From contig NZ_OZ251603.1 of NCBI RefSeq assembly GCF_965243865.1, positions 3,410,001-3,474,000 on the forward strand: 64,000 nucleotides of DNA. Direction: 5' to 3'. Source of the DNA: Hyphomicrobium_A sp965243865. Lineage in GTDB: Bacteria > Pseudomonadota > Alphaproteobacteria > Rhizobiales > Hyphomicrobiaceae. A program made the position numbers and the translations under genes. Each line of letters begins with the position of its first letter. The first letter of the stretch is position 1. The notes below the pieces were generated by a model. That model was not told the origin of the DNA. It ran no database searches and saw only the letters and a program-made list of their open reading frames with translations. Below, in pieces: positions 1 through 8,524 of this stretch.

Positions 1-794
1 TGGGACGGCTTTTCGATGCCGATAGTGTGCGCACCCGCGCACAAGAGGTTGTCATCGACGACAACACGCGCAAAGCGCTGTTCGCCGATTTCCCCAACGG
101 CGGAGTAGGGGAGGTAATCCTGATCGGTCAGGTTCCCTGCCGCATCATCGGCGTGATCCGGCCTCAGCAGGGTGGCTTTGGCTCTAGCCAGAATCTCTCA
201 CTCTATTTGCCCTATACGACGGTTCAGACCCGCATTCTCGGCACCACGTCGCTGCGCAGCATCACCTTGCGCGTTGAGGATGACGTCTCCCCCAATGTGG
301 CCGAACAGGCAGTCACCGCATTCCTGACGCAGCGGCACGGCACCAAAGACTTCTTCATCATCAATACCGACGACATCCGCCAGACCATCACCAGCACCAC
401 TCAGACCATGACCCTCCTGGTGGCCGCCATCGCCGTGATCTCGCTGATCGTCGGCGGCATCGGTGTGATGAACATCATGCTCGTATCGGTGTCCGAGCGC
501 GTGCCCGAAATCGGGGTGCGGATGGCTGTCGGAGCGCGTCAGGGAGACATTCTGCAGCAATTCTTGATCGAGGCAGTGCTCGTGTGCGTCATGGGCGGAC
601 TGCTGGGCATTGCGCTCGCGTTGGGCTTCGGTGTCATCTTCAGCTCGCTCACCACCAACTTTGCGCTGGTATACTCGCCCGCGTCGATCATCGTCGCGGT
701 GCTGTGCTCCAGTTTGATCGGTGTGGTGTTCGGCTATTTGCCCGCGCGCAACGCGTCTCGCCTCGACCCGGTCGTCGCTCTCGCCCGCACCTAA
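1..794 (+). CDS. MacB-type ABC transporter permease, C-terminal part (partial)
   Basis: The reading frame is open from the first base (codon phase starts at base 3) and stops at TAA 792-794, so the 5' end lies outside the window. The visible part has the end of a MacB periplasmic core domain followed by an FtsX-like membrane domain: a hydrophobic segment after TMTLLVAAIAVISLIVGGIG, the conserved MNIMLVSVSER and EIGVRMAVGAR motifs, then two more hydrophobic segments. Proteins of this family couple a cytoplasmic ATPase to export of peptides, lipoproteins or drugs across the inner membrane with a periplasmic adaptor. The partner genes would lie upstream, outside the window. The family is clear; the substrate is unknown. 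Confidence 0.9.
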   Translation, partial: GRLFDADSVRTRAQEVVIDDNTRKALFADFPNGGVGEVILIGQVPCRIIGVIRPQQGGFGSSQNLSLYLPYTTVQTRILGTTSLRSITLRVEDDVSPNVAEQAVTAFLTQRHGTKDFFIINTDDIRQTITSTTQTMTLLVAAIAVISLIVGGIGVMNIMLVSVSERVPEIGVRMAVGARQGDILQQFLIEAVLVCVMGGLLGIALALGFGVIFSSLTTNFALVYSPASIIVAVLCSSLIGVVFGYLPARNASRLDPVVALART

Positions 795-867
795 AAGGTG
801 TCGCCGGTTAGTCCTGACGTGGGCGGGAAGCGTCGTGCCCACCCATGAGAGCACGTGGCGTCAAACT

Positions 868-2892
868 TTACGGGGCCGGCGCACTGGTGCTCGATGTCTC
901 GATGCTAACCTCGCCGGGCGCCTCGTCCTCGAGCAACCAGAGGAAGCTTGCTGCCTGAAATTCCAGAAACGCCTCCGCCCCGCTCCAGGAAAGATGCCCG
1001 TTGTCGACGATGAGCGGCTTTTCATCCCTCGTTATCTGACACTTCCCACCAGGGCACACGAACGCGATTGAATCGACGAAGCGTACGTATGGATGCTTGG
1101 CCGCGACATTCTCCAGCGCAGCGCTCACCGCGCCAGAAATCTCTAAGGATCGCTCGTTGGCTTCAGCGCACGCCGCATCAGAACGGCTGGCACCCCGCGC
1201 ACGATAGACGCATTCAGCCACGAGGTGCCGGAACGAGGGGTGAGGGCCGACCAGCAGAATCTTCGACGCGCCTCGGCTGCGCATCTGCGCGAGCGCAAAG
1301 TCCGCTTCGCGAGCTATTCGAGCGATCGCATCCTTCTCGGGAATTGGTGACCTTTCGCCCTGGGGCGCGATCTTGTCGAGATACTGCGGCCAGTTCGCGA
1401 CCACCACAGCGCGATCCACCACGGTCTCCGTTTGGCCAAGCCACGCGAACAGGGCGTTCCTGAACGCCGCGCAGCCCTGCTGCCCGTAATCGAGGATGTC
1501 GGAGTTGGCGACGGGTGGACAGCCCGCGTGCCAGAGCAACTGCGGCGAGAAGCCCCGCGCGCGCGCAAACGCGGCAGCGGGGGGATAGGCGACCATCGCG
1601 TAGGAATCGCCGATGAACGTCATCGATCCACGACCCGAGGCTCTGCATTCACCGAGTACGTCAGTGATGCCTTTCTCGCCGTGGCGCGCGCATTCAGCCG
1701 GACGTTCCACCAGCCGGACCTGCATCGCCTGGATCTCCGGAGATTTCGCGCGCCCTTTGAATGTGTAGTTCGCCGAAACGCTGAAGACCAGCACGGCTCC
1801 CACCGGCACAAGTGCCAGGGGAAAACGCCATTGTCGCTTCCGGATCGGCCTTTCAACCAGGAAGTAGCTGGCCACCGCCAGCAGAAGGCCGATCGCAGCC
1901 ATCAAGCTGTCGAGTGCAAGGTCGGCCTCGCCCGACCGCGTGATGCGACCGAGCGAGATCAACGGCCAGTGCCACAGGTACCAGCCGTAAGAGAGCACGC
2001 CGATCGCCGCGAGTGGGCGCAGCGATAGTACGCGCGCATAAAGTCCGTGCGGATCGGCCAGCCCGGATGCGAGCGCCATCACAGCCCCGACCACCGGCAG
2101 CAGAGCGAAGTACGAAGGATATGGCTGCTCGCTCACAAAGACCGCGGCTGTAGCGATCAATGCCACACCCAAAAAGCCGAGGCTCGCAATCAGAACTTTG
2201 GATTGGGAGGCAAGACGCGCGGCAATGAACCCGACGGCTCCTCCGGCAACGAACTCCCAGGCTCGAAACGGCATGATGAAGAATGTCATGCTTTGATCGC
2301 GCGCCGCGAAGGCGATGCACCCGGCCAGCGAAGCGGCCGCCGCCAGCCCAGCCAGCGCGATGGCGAATTTGCGCGGCAGATATCGCCAGCCGAAAAATAT
2401 CACCACGGGAGCAATGACGTAGAACTGCTCCTCCACCGACAATGACCACGTGTGCAGCATCGGCTGCGCGTCTGAGGCGACATCGAAGTAGCCCTGACGA
2501 TTATAGAAGAAGTGGTTCGACACCATCAGCGCAGATGCCTGCGCCGATTTAGCGAAATTCACGAGTTCGTCCGAAAATAGCAGCGCGTTCCACGCCAGAA
2601 GCGACGTGCCTGCCAGCATGGCGAGATATGCCGGAACGATCCGCCGGATGCGTCGTGCCCAGAACTCGGCAAACGAGAATTGTCCGCTCACCACATCGCG
2701 CTGAATGAGCGAAATGATCAGGTATCCGGATATGACGAAGAAGACATCGACCCCGATGAAGCCACCGCCAAAGCCCGGAACTCCGGCGTGATAGGCGACA
2801 ACCGTTATGATCGAGACAGCCCGAAGACCATCGATGAAACTATGGTAGCCGCCGGGAGCAACTCTCGGCGCACCGCCCAAACCCCGACCCAC
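868..2892 (-). CDS. Acyltransferase-3 family membrane protein with C-terminal SGNH domain (OafA/YrhL-like)
   Basis: 674 residues from a GTG start. The N-terminal half is an acyltransferase-3 domain: an early FIDGLRAVSIITVVAYHAG motif, then about ten membrane segments, with the family signatures GVDVFFVISGYLI, WSLSVEEQFY and YGWYLWHWPL. The C-terminal part (about residue 400 on) is soluble and looks like an SGNH hydrolase, with a block around FIGDSYAM and a late HLSWSGA. Proteins of this layout O-acetylate cell-surface glycans such as O-antigen or exopolysaccharide, carrying the acyl group across the membrane. It stands alone between genes on the other strand. The target glycan cannot be told. 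No good ribosome site supports the GTG, so the true start could be slightly internal. Confidence 0.9.
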   Translation of the reverse strand: MGRGLGGAPRVAPGGYHSFIDGLRAVSIITVVAYHAGVPGFGGGFIGVDVFFVISGYLIISLIQRDVVSGQFSFAEFWARRIRRIVPAYLAMLAGTSLLAWNALLFSDELVNFAKSAQASALMVSNHFFYNRQGYFDVASDAQPMLHTWSLSVEEQFYVIAPVVIFFGWRYLPRKFAIALAGLAAAASLAGCIAFAARDQSMTFFIMPFRAWEFVAGGAVGFIAARLASQSKVLIASLGFLGVALIATAAVFVSEQPYPSYFALLPVVGAVMALASGLADPHGLYARVLSLRPLAAIGVLSYGWYLWHWPLISLGRITRSGEADLALDSLMAAIGLLLAVASYFLVERPIRKRQWRFPLALVPVGAVLVFSVSANYTFKGRAKSPEIQAMQVRLVERPAECARHGEKGITDVLGECRASGRGSMTFIGDSYAMVAYPPAAAFARARGFSPQLLWHAGCPPVANSDILDYGQQGCAAFRNALFAWLGQTETVVDRAVVVANWPQYLDKIAPQGERSPIPEKDAIARIAREADFALAQMRSRGASKILLVGPHPSFRHLVAECVYRARGASRSDAACAEANERSLEISGAVSAALENVAAKHPYVRFVDSIAFVCPGGKCQITRDEKPLIVDNGHLSWSGAEAFLEFQAASFLWLLEDEAPGEVSIETSSTSAPAP

Positions 2893-3463
2893 CTAAACTG
2901 ACCCCGCGCCGCAAAAAACCACTGTTATGCAAAATACGAAGTAAGGTTAGATGGGGTGCGGAGCGCCGGTCAATTATTAAGGAACGGCGGCAGGTTGGCA
3001 TTCGCAGCTAAGAGGCAATCGCAGGTTAGTTTTGCGGCTGGGTGTGGCGCGGGCGTATCAGTGAGCGCGTGGGTCTCTTGGCACCCTCCGCCACCGCACA
3101 CCAGCGGTGTGCGACCCCAAATTCCAGTGATGGGAATATTGCAGCGTCCGTTTCCGGCCGATCGGGACAGGTCATCCGCCGCGTCGATCACGTCGACTGC
3201 AGTGCGCCGATCGTCATTTGCAGCGACGATCACCGCTTCCTCAGGTGAAGCTTCAGCGCGGCAATCCCGGCGACCGCCTGTCGATGCAGATCCACCATCA
3301 CCGCTCCGAGCATTAGGTGGTCGTGCGCGGCACTGGCGTCGCCCGCTCTCCACCGCAGAAATACCATACCGGGACAGTAGACAATGCAACCTCTGCCCGT
3401 ATAGTGGCGGCTGCTCCAAGCCGTGCGCCGCTTGGGCTTATCTTCACGGGGGAAGCACGCGCC
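2893..3463. other. Intergenic region without a convincing gene
   Basis: About 570 bases between the acyltransferase start and the small membrane protein. Open frames exist on both strands, but their translations are rich in Arg, Pro and Cys, show no recognisable domain, and overlap each other. The region presumably carries the divergent promoters of the two flanking genes. I see no clear Fur, RirA or EcfG site. A GGAAC at 2981-2985 has no matching -10 element. Confidence 0.5.
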
Positions 3464-4051
3464 TTGGAGCTGCTCGAAACGTACTTGGTCCCGCTTGCCA
3501 CCGCAGCGGGCGTTTTGCTTTTTGTCTGCGGCGTCGCGCTGCTGCGCTTGTCGTGGCTCGGCAAGCGACCGGGCAACCTGCCGTACCTGATCTCCGGTTG
3601 GATGCTGATCGCTGGCGCTTTCTGGGCATTTTTCCGAGCCTGGGACGTTGAAGTCGGCATCGCCTACGGGTTGATCGTTCTGGCTCTGGCGGCCTACGGC
3701 ATCATCATTCTGCGGCGGGAAATTCGCGCCCCCAAGGTTCAGCGCGCGCGCGAAGCAGCACTGGAGCCGGAAGAGCGCCCCACCAATTGGCCCCGCGCGA
3801 TAGCCAAGGCCCTGCTGTCCATCGTGTTGGCTGGGATCGCCGCCATCGGTGTGGGCGTCGCCTTCGCCGTCGCCATGCCATTGGCGACGCATGATCGCAT
3901 CGTTGTCGGTGGACTACTGGTTCCCGTGCTCTGGGGAGCGGGGATGGCCTGGACACTCAGCGATTCGAAGCTGCTGCGCGCCACGCTGCTGCTCGTCGGT
4001 ATCTCCGCCGTCGGCTACGCTGTCGCCTTCCTGCCGAAGGTGCTCGCCTGA
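3464..4051 (+). CDS. Small multi-spanning membrane protein next to a PepSY protein
   Basis: I choose a TTG start at 3464 because a purine-rich ribosome site (GGGGGA, 3448-3453) lies just before it and the product then starts directly at a membrane segment; the frame could extend upstream to 3317, but that part is low-complexity. The 195-residue product has about five hydrophobic segments and no soluble domain. Its TGA stop overlaps the ATG of the PepSY gene by one base (TGATG), so the two are translationally coupled. Short membrane proteins paired with PepSY proteins are common in siderophore and heme uptake loci, so a helper role in iron uptake is inferred, not shown. Confidence 0.7.
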   Translation: MELLETYLVPLATAAGVLLFVCGVALLRLSWLGKRPGNLPYLISGWMLIAGAFWAFFRAWDVEVGIAYGLIVLALAAYGIIILRREIRAPKVQRAREAALEPEERPTNWPRAIAKALLSIVLAGIAAIGVGVAFAVAMPLATHDRIVVGGLLVPVLWGAGMAWTLSDSKLLRATLLLVGISAVGYAVAFLPKVLA

Positions 4052-5592
4052 TGCATGCCCCGCTCGAAAATGCGCGCTCACGTAAGCGCCAGTTCCTGCC
4101 CCCGCAGTTCGTGCGCGCGATGCTCGCTGGACATTCGGCCCTCGGCCTCGCATTCGCGGCGCTCATCTACATCGTGTGTATCACCGGCACCGTCAGCGTC
4201 TTCATGTTCGAGCTGCAGCGTTGGGAGCAGCCCGATATCGCGCCGATCGACCGGCCACTGACAGCTGATGAGGTTGGGGCTGCCATCAATGCGGGCTACG
4301 CTCAGGCGGTTGCCGACAAAGCAGCGCACGATATGTTCGTCATGGGACCGAGCCCGCGAGCCGCTCACAATCGCCTCATGGTCAACTACCACGACCATGA
4401 GTCAGGAGCCGAGGGACGCTGGCTCGCAAGCCCATCCGGCGAACTCATCGCCCGCGCGCACGCACCGTGGACCGAGTTCATCACCGAGCTGCATACCAGT
4501 CTCCATCTGCCGCGCACCTGGGGCTTCTTTCTCGTCGGACTGACCGGCGTCGCGCTGCTGTCCTCGCTCATTTCGGGAATCCTCTCGCATCCCCGCATCC
4601 TAAAGGACGCCTTCTATCTGCGCCGCGGCGGTTCATGGCGATTGCAGGAAGCCGATCTGCATAATCGCCTTGGCGTGTGGGGACTGCCGTTTCATTTCGT
4701 CGTCTCTCTTAGCGGCGCGCTGCTCGGGCTTTCGGTGCTGATCGTCGGCGTGCTGGCGCTGGCAGCCTATGACGGCGACTCTGAAAAGGCCTTCGCGGCC
4801 ATCCTGGGCCCGCGTGCAAGTGCTGACGAGACACCCGCGCCAGTACCCGACGTCGCCGCCATGATGCGCAGCGTGGAGATGCGCCAGCCCGGCGCCCAAT
4901 TCACCAGCGCCCGCATCGACCATGTCGGTGAAGCGGGGCAGGTGGTTCACCTAGGGATGCGGTCACCGGGCCACTTGGCATTGGCCAACACCTATTACTT
5001 CAAGGGTGATGGCACACCGCTCGGCGATGGCGGTCTTGAACGCGGCGGCATCGGCCAGCGGATCCTCGGCCTGCTGCAACCCCTGCACTTCGGCTGGTTC
5101 GGCGGGCTGCCGATCAAGCTCGCCTACGGCTTCTTGGGGCTCGCCCTCAGTGTCATCACCTTTACTGGTGTCACCATCTGGCTGGCCCGCAAGCGCGACA
5201 AGGGCACGCCCGTGCCGCGCTGGGAGAAAATCTGGATGGGCATCGGATGGGGCCAGCCATTGGCGTTGTCAGTATCGGCAATAGCTGCGCTCTATGGCAG
5301 TGACGCCGTCATTCTTTATGCCTATCTGGCGACGGCCACGCTCGCGCTGCTGGTTGCGATGATCGCCGCCGACATGCATGCGGCCGGCCGCATCCTCCGG
5401 CTGACATGCGCGCTCGCGCTGCTGCTCTTGGTTGTCGTCTATCTCACAGCCTGGGCAGCACGCATCGTCGATCCTCTCGCCTGGGCTTTGACGGCGGTGC
5501 TGGCGTTCATCGCCATGCTGACGGCGATCCCGGCGCTGAAGCGCAGCGAAGCCCGGGCGAGCATGCTCGTACCCGCGGCGACCGAAGGCTGA
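4051..5592 (+). CDS. PepSY-associated transmembrane protein (iron-uptake reductase-like)
   Basis: 513 residues. The N-terminus has a membrane segment preceded by a GHSALGLAFAALIYIVCITG stretch, then a PepSY-type region with LHTSLHLPRTWGFFLVG, a second membrane pair, a second periplasmic region (about 240-310) and a C-terminal group of membrane segments including LQPLHFGWFGGLPIKLAYG. This is the PepSY_TM layout (two to three PepSY parts between four or more helices). Members accompany TonB-dependent siderophore receptors and are thought to reduce ferric siderophores at the inner membrane, with histidines as likely heme ligands. A siderophore receptor and a second PepSY protein lie 3-5 kb downstream, beyond ahpCF. 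Confidence 0.85.
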   Translation: MHAPLENARSRKRQFLPPQFVRAMLAGHSALGLAFAALIYIVCITGTVSVFMFELQRWEQPDIAPIDRPLTADEVGAAINAGYAQAVADKAAHDMFVMGPSPRAAHNRLMVNYHDHESGAEGRWLASPSGELIARAHAPWTEFITELHTSLHLPRTWGFFLVGLTGVALLSSLISGILSHPRILKDAFYLRRGGSWRLQEADLHNRLGVWGLPFHFVVSLSGALLGLSVLIVGVLALAAYDGDSEKAFAAILGPRASADETPAPVPDVAAMMRSVEMRQPGAQFTSARIDHVGEAGQVVHLGMRSPGHLALANTYYFKGDGTPLGDGGLERGGIGQRILGLLQPLHFGWFGGLPIKLAYGFLGLALSVITFTGVTIWLARKRDKGTPVPRWEKIWMGIGWGQPLALSVSAIAALYGSDAVILYAYLATATLALLVAMIAADMHAAGRILRLTCALALLLLVVVYLTAWAARIVDPLAWALTAVLAFIAMLTAIPALKRSEARASMLVPAATEG

Positions 5593-5993
5593 GGTCCGGC
5601 GGAATCGCTGGCAACGGTCGCCGCTTCGTTTGGAGATGCAACTAAGCATCGATCGCTTGCACGCAAATTGCATCGCTCCAGCCGATTGTTGCATTTGTCA
5701 GCAATCCGACATTGCGCGCGTCACTTCGACATCCGGGAGGCAACGCACCTTCGGCGCCGAGCGCGCCATCGTCATCGTTTGCGATCACACCGGCGAACCG
5801 ATTCTGCGTCGGCAGTTCTGCATGACTTCTCTGCACTGAGCGCAGGGCGGCAAAACGAGAACGGCAGCCGTGGTCGCGCGGCGAGATGACGCCCGGGCTT
5901 TACCGGCCTCCGGCATTTATGTTGCACCGCAGTGGTCGGCCCCGTCTCGGCGGGCGGGCGCGAGGCACGAACTCCACAATCGGGACTAAATTC
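5593..5993. other. Upstream region of ahpC with clustered TTGC/GCAA motifs
   Basis: 400 bases without a supported gene. It holds a cluster of TTGC and GCAA words between 5657 and 5704: TTGCA at 5657, 5668 and 5689 (11 and 21 bases apart, so on one face of the helix) and GCAA at 5663 and 5701. This could be a LysR-type (OxyR-like) or other dimer-binding region for ahpC, although it is about 300 bases from the start codon. No classic OxyR tetrad of ATAG/CTAT words is visible. Confidence 0.35.
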
Positions 5994-6557
5994 ATGGCTC
6001 TCATCAATACCAAGATCAAACCGTTCAAAGCGAAGGCCTACAAGCAGGGCAAATTCATCGACGTCTCCGACGTCGACATCGCGGGAAAATGGGCGGTCTT
6101 CTTCTTCTATCCCGCCGACTTCACGTTCGTCTGCCCTACCGAGCTTGGCGACTTGGCCGATCATGATGCCGAGCTGAAAAAGCTGGGCGTCGAGGTGTTC
6201 TCTGTTTCGACAGATACGCACTTCACCCACAAAGCTTGGCACGACAGCTCCGAGACCATCGGCAAGATCAAGTACGCGATGATCGGCGACCCCACCGGCG
6301 CCATCACGCGCAACTTCGATGTCATGCGCGAAGGCGAGGGTCTTGCTGATCGCGGCACCTTCGTCGTCGACCCCGATGGCGTCATTCAGATCATGGAGGT
6401 CACTGCCGAAGGTGTTGGCCGTGACGCCCTGGAACTCGTGCGCAAGATCAAGGCGGCCCAGTACGTCCGCAGCCATCCTGGCGAGGTCTGCCCGGCGAAG
6501 TGGAAGGAAGGCGAGAAGACCTTGGCGCCTTCACTCGAGCTCGTCGGCAAGATCTGA
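5994..6557 (+). CDS. ahpC: Alkyl hydroperoxide reductase subunit C (typical 2-Cys peroxiredoxin)
   Basis: 187 residues from ATG 5994, exactly the usual AhpC length and with the family start MALINTKIKPFKAKAY; an upstream in-frame extension to 5886 is ignored. The peroxidatic cysteine is Cys47 in DFTFVCPTE and the resolving cysteine is Cys166 in GEVCPAKW, so it is a typical 2-Cys enzyme that reduces H2O2, organic hydroperoxides and peroxynitrite in the cytoplasm. It is followed by ahpF after 84 bases that contain a strong stem-loop. Induction by peroxide is likely from family knowledge; no oxyR gene is in the window. Confidence 0.97.
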   Translation: MALINTKIKPFKAKAYKQGKFIDVSDVDIAGKWAVFFFYPADFTFVCPTELGDLADHDAELKKLGVEVFSVSTDTHFTHKAWHDSSETIGKIKYAMIGDPTGAITRNFDVMREGEGLADRGTFVVDPDGVIQIMEVTAEGVGRDALELVRKIKAAQYVRSHPGEVCPAKWKEGEKTLAPSLELVGKI

Positions 6558-6571
6558 CGCCATGCTTCCGG

Positions 6572-6597
6572 TCCCCGCGCTCATCGCGGCGCGGGGA
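6572..6597 (+). promoter_or_regulatory. Stem-loop between ahpC and ahpF
   Basis: Perfect 9-bp inverted repeat TCCCCGCGC (6572-6580) and GCGCGGGGA (6589-6597) with an 8-base loop, 15 bases after the ahpC stop and 45 bases before the ahpF start. No T-run follows, so it is more likely an mRNA stabiliser or partial attenuator that gives more AhpC than AhpF than a full terminator. Confidence 0.6.
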
Positions 6598-6641
6598 TCA
6601 CCGACCCTGAATCCGCCAGCCACTAGCGATGGAAGCTCCCC

Positions 6642-8219
6642 GTGCTTGATGCATCTCTGAAGACCCAGCTCAAGGCTTACCTCGAGCGTCTTACCCGACC
6701 TGTCATCATCACCGCCTCGCCGTCCGACACGCCCAAGTCGGCCGAGATGATCGAGCTTCTGCGCGAGATCGCCGAACTGTCCGACAAAATCACATTGAAA
6801 GAGGATGGCAGCGACGCACGTCGTCCCTCGTTCTCGTTGACAAGCCCGGGCGAGACGATCGGGCTCACTTTCGCGGGCCTTCCCATGGGCCACGAGTTCA
6901 CCTCGCTCGTCCTCGCACTGCTGCAAGTCGGCGGTCATCCTCCGAAGGCAGAGCCGGCGGTTCTCGACCAGATCCGCAGCCTTAAGGGCGACTTCTCCTT
7001 CGAGACCTATTTCTCGCAGTCATGCCAGAACTGCCCCGACGTCGTTCAGGCACTCAACCTCATGGCCGTGCTGAACCCGGCCGTGCGCCACGTCGCTATC
7101 GACGGCACCGACTTCCAGGACGAGGTCGAAGCGCGCCAGATCATGAGCGTGCCGGCCATCTACCTCAACGGCCAGTTGTTCGGACAGGGGCGCATGGGCC
7201 TTGAGGAGATTCTGGCAAAGCTCGACACCTCGGCAGCCGAGAAGGAAGCAGCCCGTCTCGACGCCAAAGGGATATTCGACATTCTGGTCGTTGGCGGCGG
7301 ACCCGCCGGCGCCGCCGCGGCGATCTACGCCGCGCGCAAAGGCATTCGCACCGGCATCGTCGCCGAGCGCTTCGGCGGCCAGGTGCTCGACACCATGTCG
7401 ATCGAAAACCTGATCTCCGTCCCTCATACCGACGGCCCTAAGCTCGTGCAGGCGCTCGAAGCGCACGTGCGCGAATACGACGTCGACATCATGAACCTTC
7501 AGAAGGCGAAGGCACTCACGCGCAAGGGCGACTACGTAGAGGTCGCGCTGGAAAGCGGAGCCACTCTGAAGGCGCGCTCCGTGATACTCTCCACCGGTGC
7601 GCGCTGGCGCCAGATGGACGTGCGCGGCGAGGAGGAGCATCGCAACAAGGGCGTCACCTATTGCCCGCACTGCGACGGCCCGCTGTTCAAGGGCAGGCGC
7701 GTCGCCGTAATCGGCGGCGGCAACTCCGGTGTCGAAGCGGCCATCGATCTTGCCGGCATTGCCAGCCACGTCACGCTGATCGAGTTCGAGACGAACCTGC
7801 GCGCTGATGACGTGCTGCAGCGCAAGCTCAAGAGCCTCGGCAACGTGGATATCGCAGTGTCAGCCCAGACCACCGAGGTGGCGGGCGACGGCAGCCGCGT
7901 CACCGGCCTCAATGTCAAGCAGCGCACCACCGGCAAGGAACGCCAACTCGCGGTTGATGGCGTCTTCGTGCAGATCGGCCTCCTGCCGAACACAGACTGG
8001 CTGAAGGGAACGATCGATCTGACATCGCGCGGCGAGGTCATCGTCAACGACCACGGCGCGACGTCGCTAGAGGGCGTCTTCGCCGCCGGCGACTGCACCA
8101 CGGTGCCGTATAAGCAGATCGTGATTGCGATGGGTGATGGCGCCAAGGCTTCGCTCGCCGCCTTCGACTATCTCATCCGCGCAACCGCTCCTGCGAAGTC
8201 GGAAGCTGAAGCCGCCTGA
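6642..8219 (+). CDS. ahpF: Alkyl hydroperoxide reductase subunit F
   Basis: 525 residues from GTG 6642, with GGAAG at 6631-6635 as ribosome site. The N-terminal part is the tandem thioredoxin-fold domain with its redox pair Cys128/Cys131 (SCQNCPDV). The rest is a thioredoxin-reductase-like flavoprotein: FAD-binding GGGPAGAAAAIYAARKG, active-site pair Cys341/Cys344 in YCPHCDG, NAD-binding GGGNSGVEAA and the late FAD motif GVFAAGDCT. It passes electrons from NADH through FAD and two disulfides to AhpC. Length and spacing match E. coli AhpF. Confidence 0.97.
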   Translation: MLDASLKTQLKAYLERLTRPVIITASPSDTPKSAEMIELLREIAELSDKITLKEDGSDARRPSFSLTSPGETIGLTFAGLPMGHEFTSLVLALLQVGGHPPKAEPAVLDQIRSLKGDFSFETYFSQSCQNCPDVVQALNLMAVLNPAVRHVAIDGTDFQDEVEARQIMSVPAIYLNGQLFGQGRMGLEEILAKLDTSAAEKEAARLDAKGIFDILVVGGGPAGAAAAIYAARKGIRTGIVAERFGGQVLDTMSIENLISVPHTDGPKLVQALEAHVREYDVDIMNLQKAKALTRKGDYVEVALESGATLKARSVILSTGARWRQMDVRGEEEHRNKGVTYCPHCDGPLFKGRRVAVIGGGNSGVEAAIDLAGIASHVTLIEFETNLRADDVLQRKLKSLGNVDIAVSAQTTEVAGDGSRVTGLNVKQRTTGKERQLAVDGVFVQIGLLPNTDWLKGTIDLTSRGEVIVNDHGATSLEGVFAAGDCTTVPYKQIVIAMGDGAKASLAAFDYLIRATAPAKSEAEAA

Positions 8220-8524
8220 CACGCTGTCAAACTTCAGAGGCGTTCTCAGTTTCCTGCGGTGGCCCTCAGCCATGCGCGCAATCGCGCAGTGCGGGAAGTC
8301 GTGCTGCAAGATTTTGCCGCGCGAGAGTTGCTTGTTGGGAGAGGCCAACCGCCGCGCTGTAGCGTGAAGGCTACAGTGGCCGAGCAACTGGACGCAAAAC
8401 GCGCTCAGAAACAATAAAACTATACTAGCGCTATCCACATTCGTGGCACTAAGCACGTAGTCCCTGTCACTTGTGATCTATGAACGGGGGCAAGCGTTGG
8501 TTTGGTTTGCGTTTGGGGGCGTAA
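8220..8524. other. Intergenic region before the TonB receptor
   Basis: 305 bases with no supported gene. It contains a 7-bp stem with a 6-base loop at 8357-8376 (CTGTAGC and GCTACAG) and an AT-rich stretch at 8409-8420 that may hold the receptor promoter. I could not identify a Fur, RirA or Irr site with confidence. Confidence 0.4.

Noticed and set aside
198..854. Long minus-strand frame opposite the MacB-type gene
   Set aside because: Composition rich in Arg, His, Asp and Gln with no domain; it mirrors a plus-strand gene with clear FtsX motifs, so it is a shadow.
2956..3892. Overlapping open frames in both directions before the small membrane protein
   Set aside because: No recognisable domain, poor ribosome sites, Arg/Pro/Cys-rich translations that contradict each other; nothing to choose a gene from.
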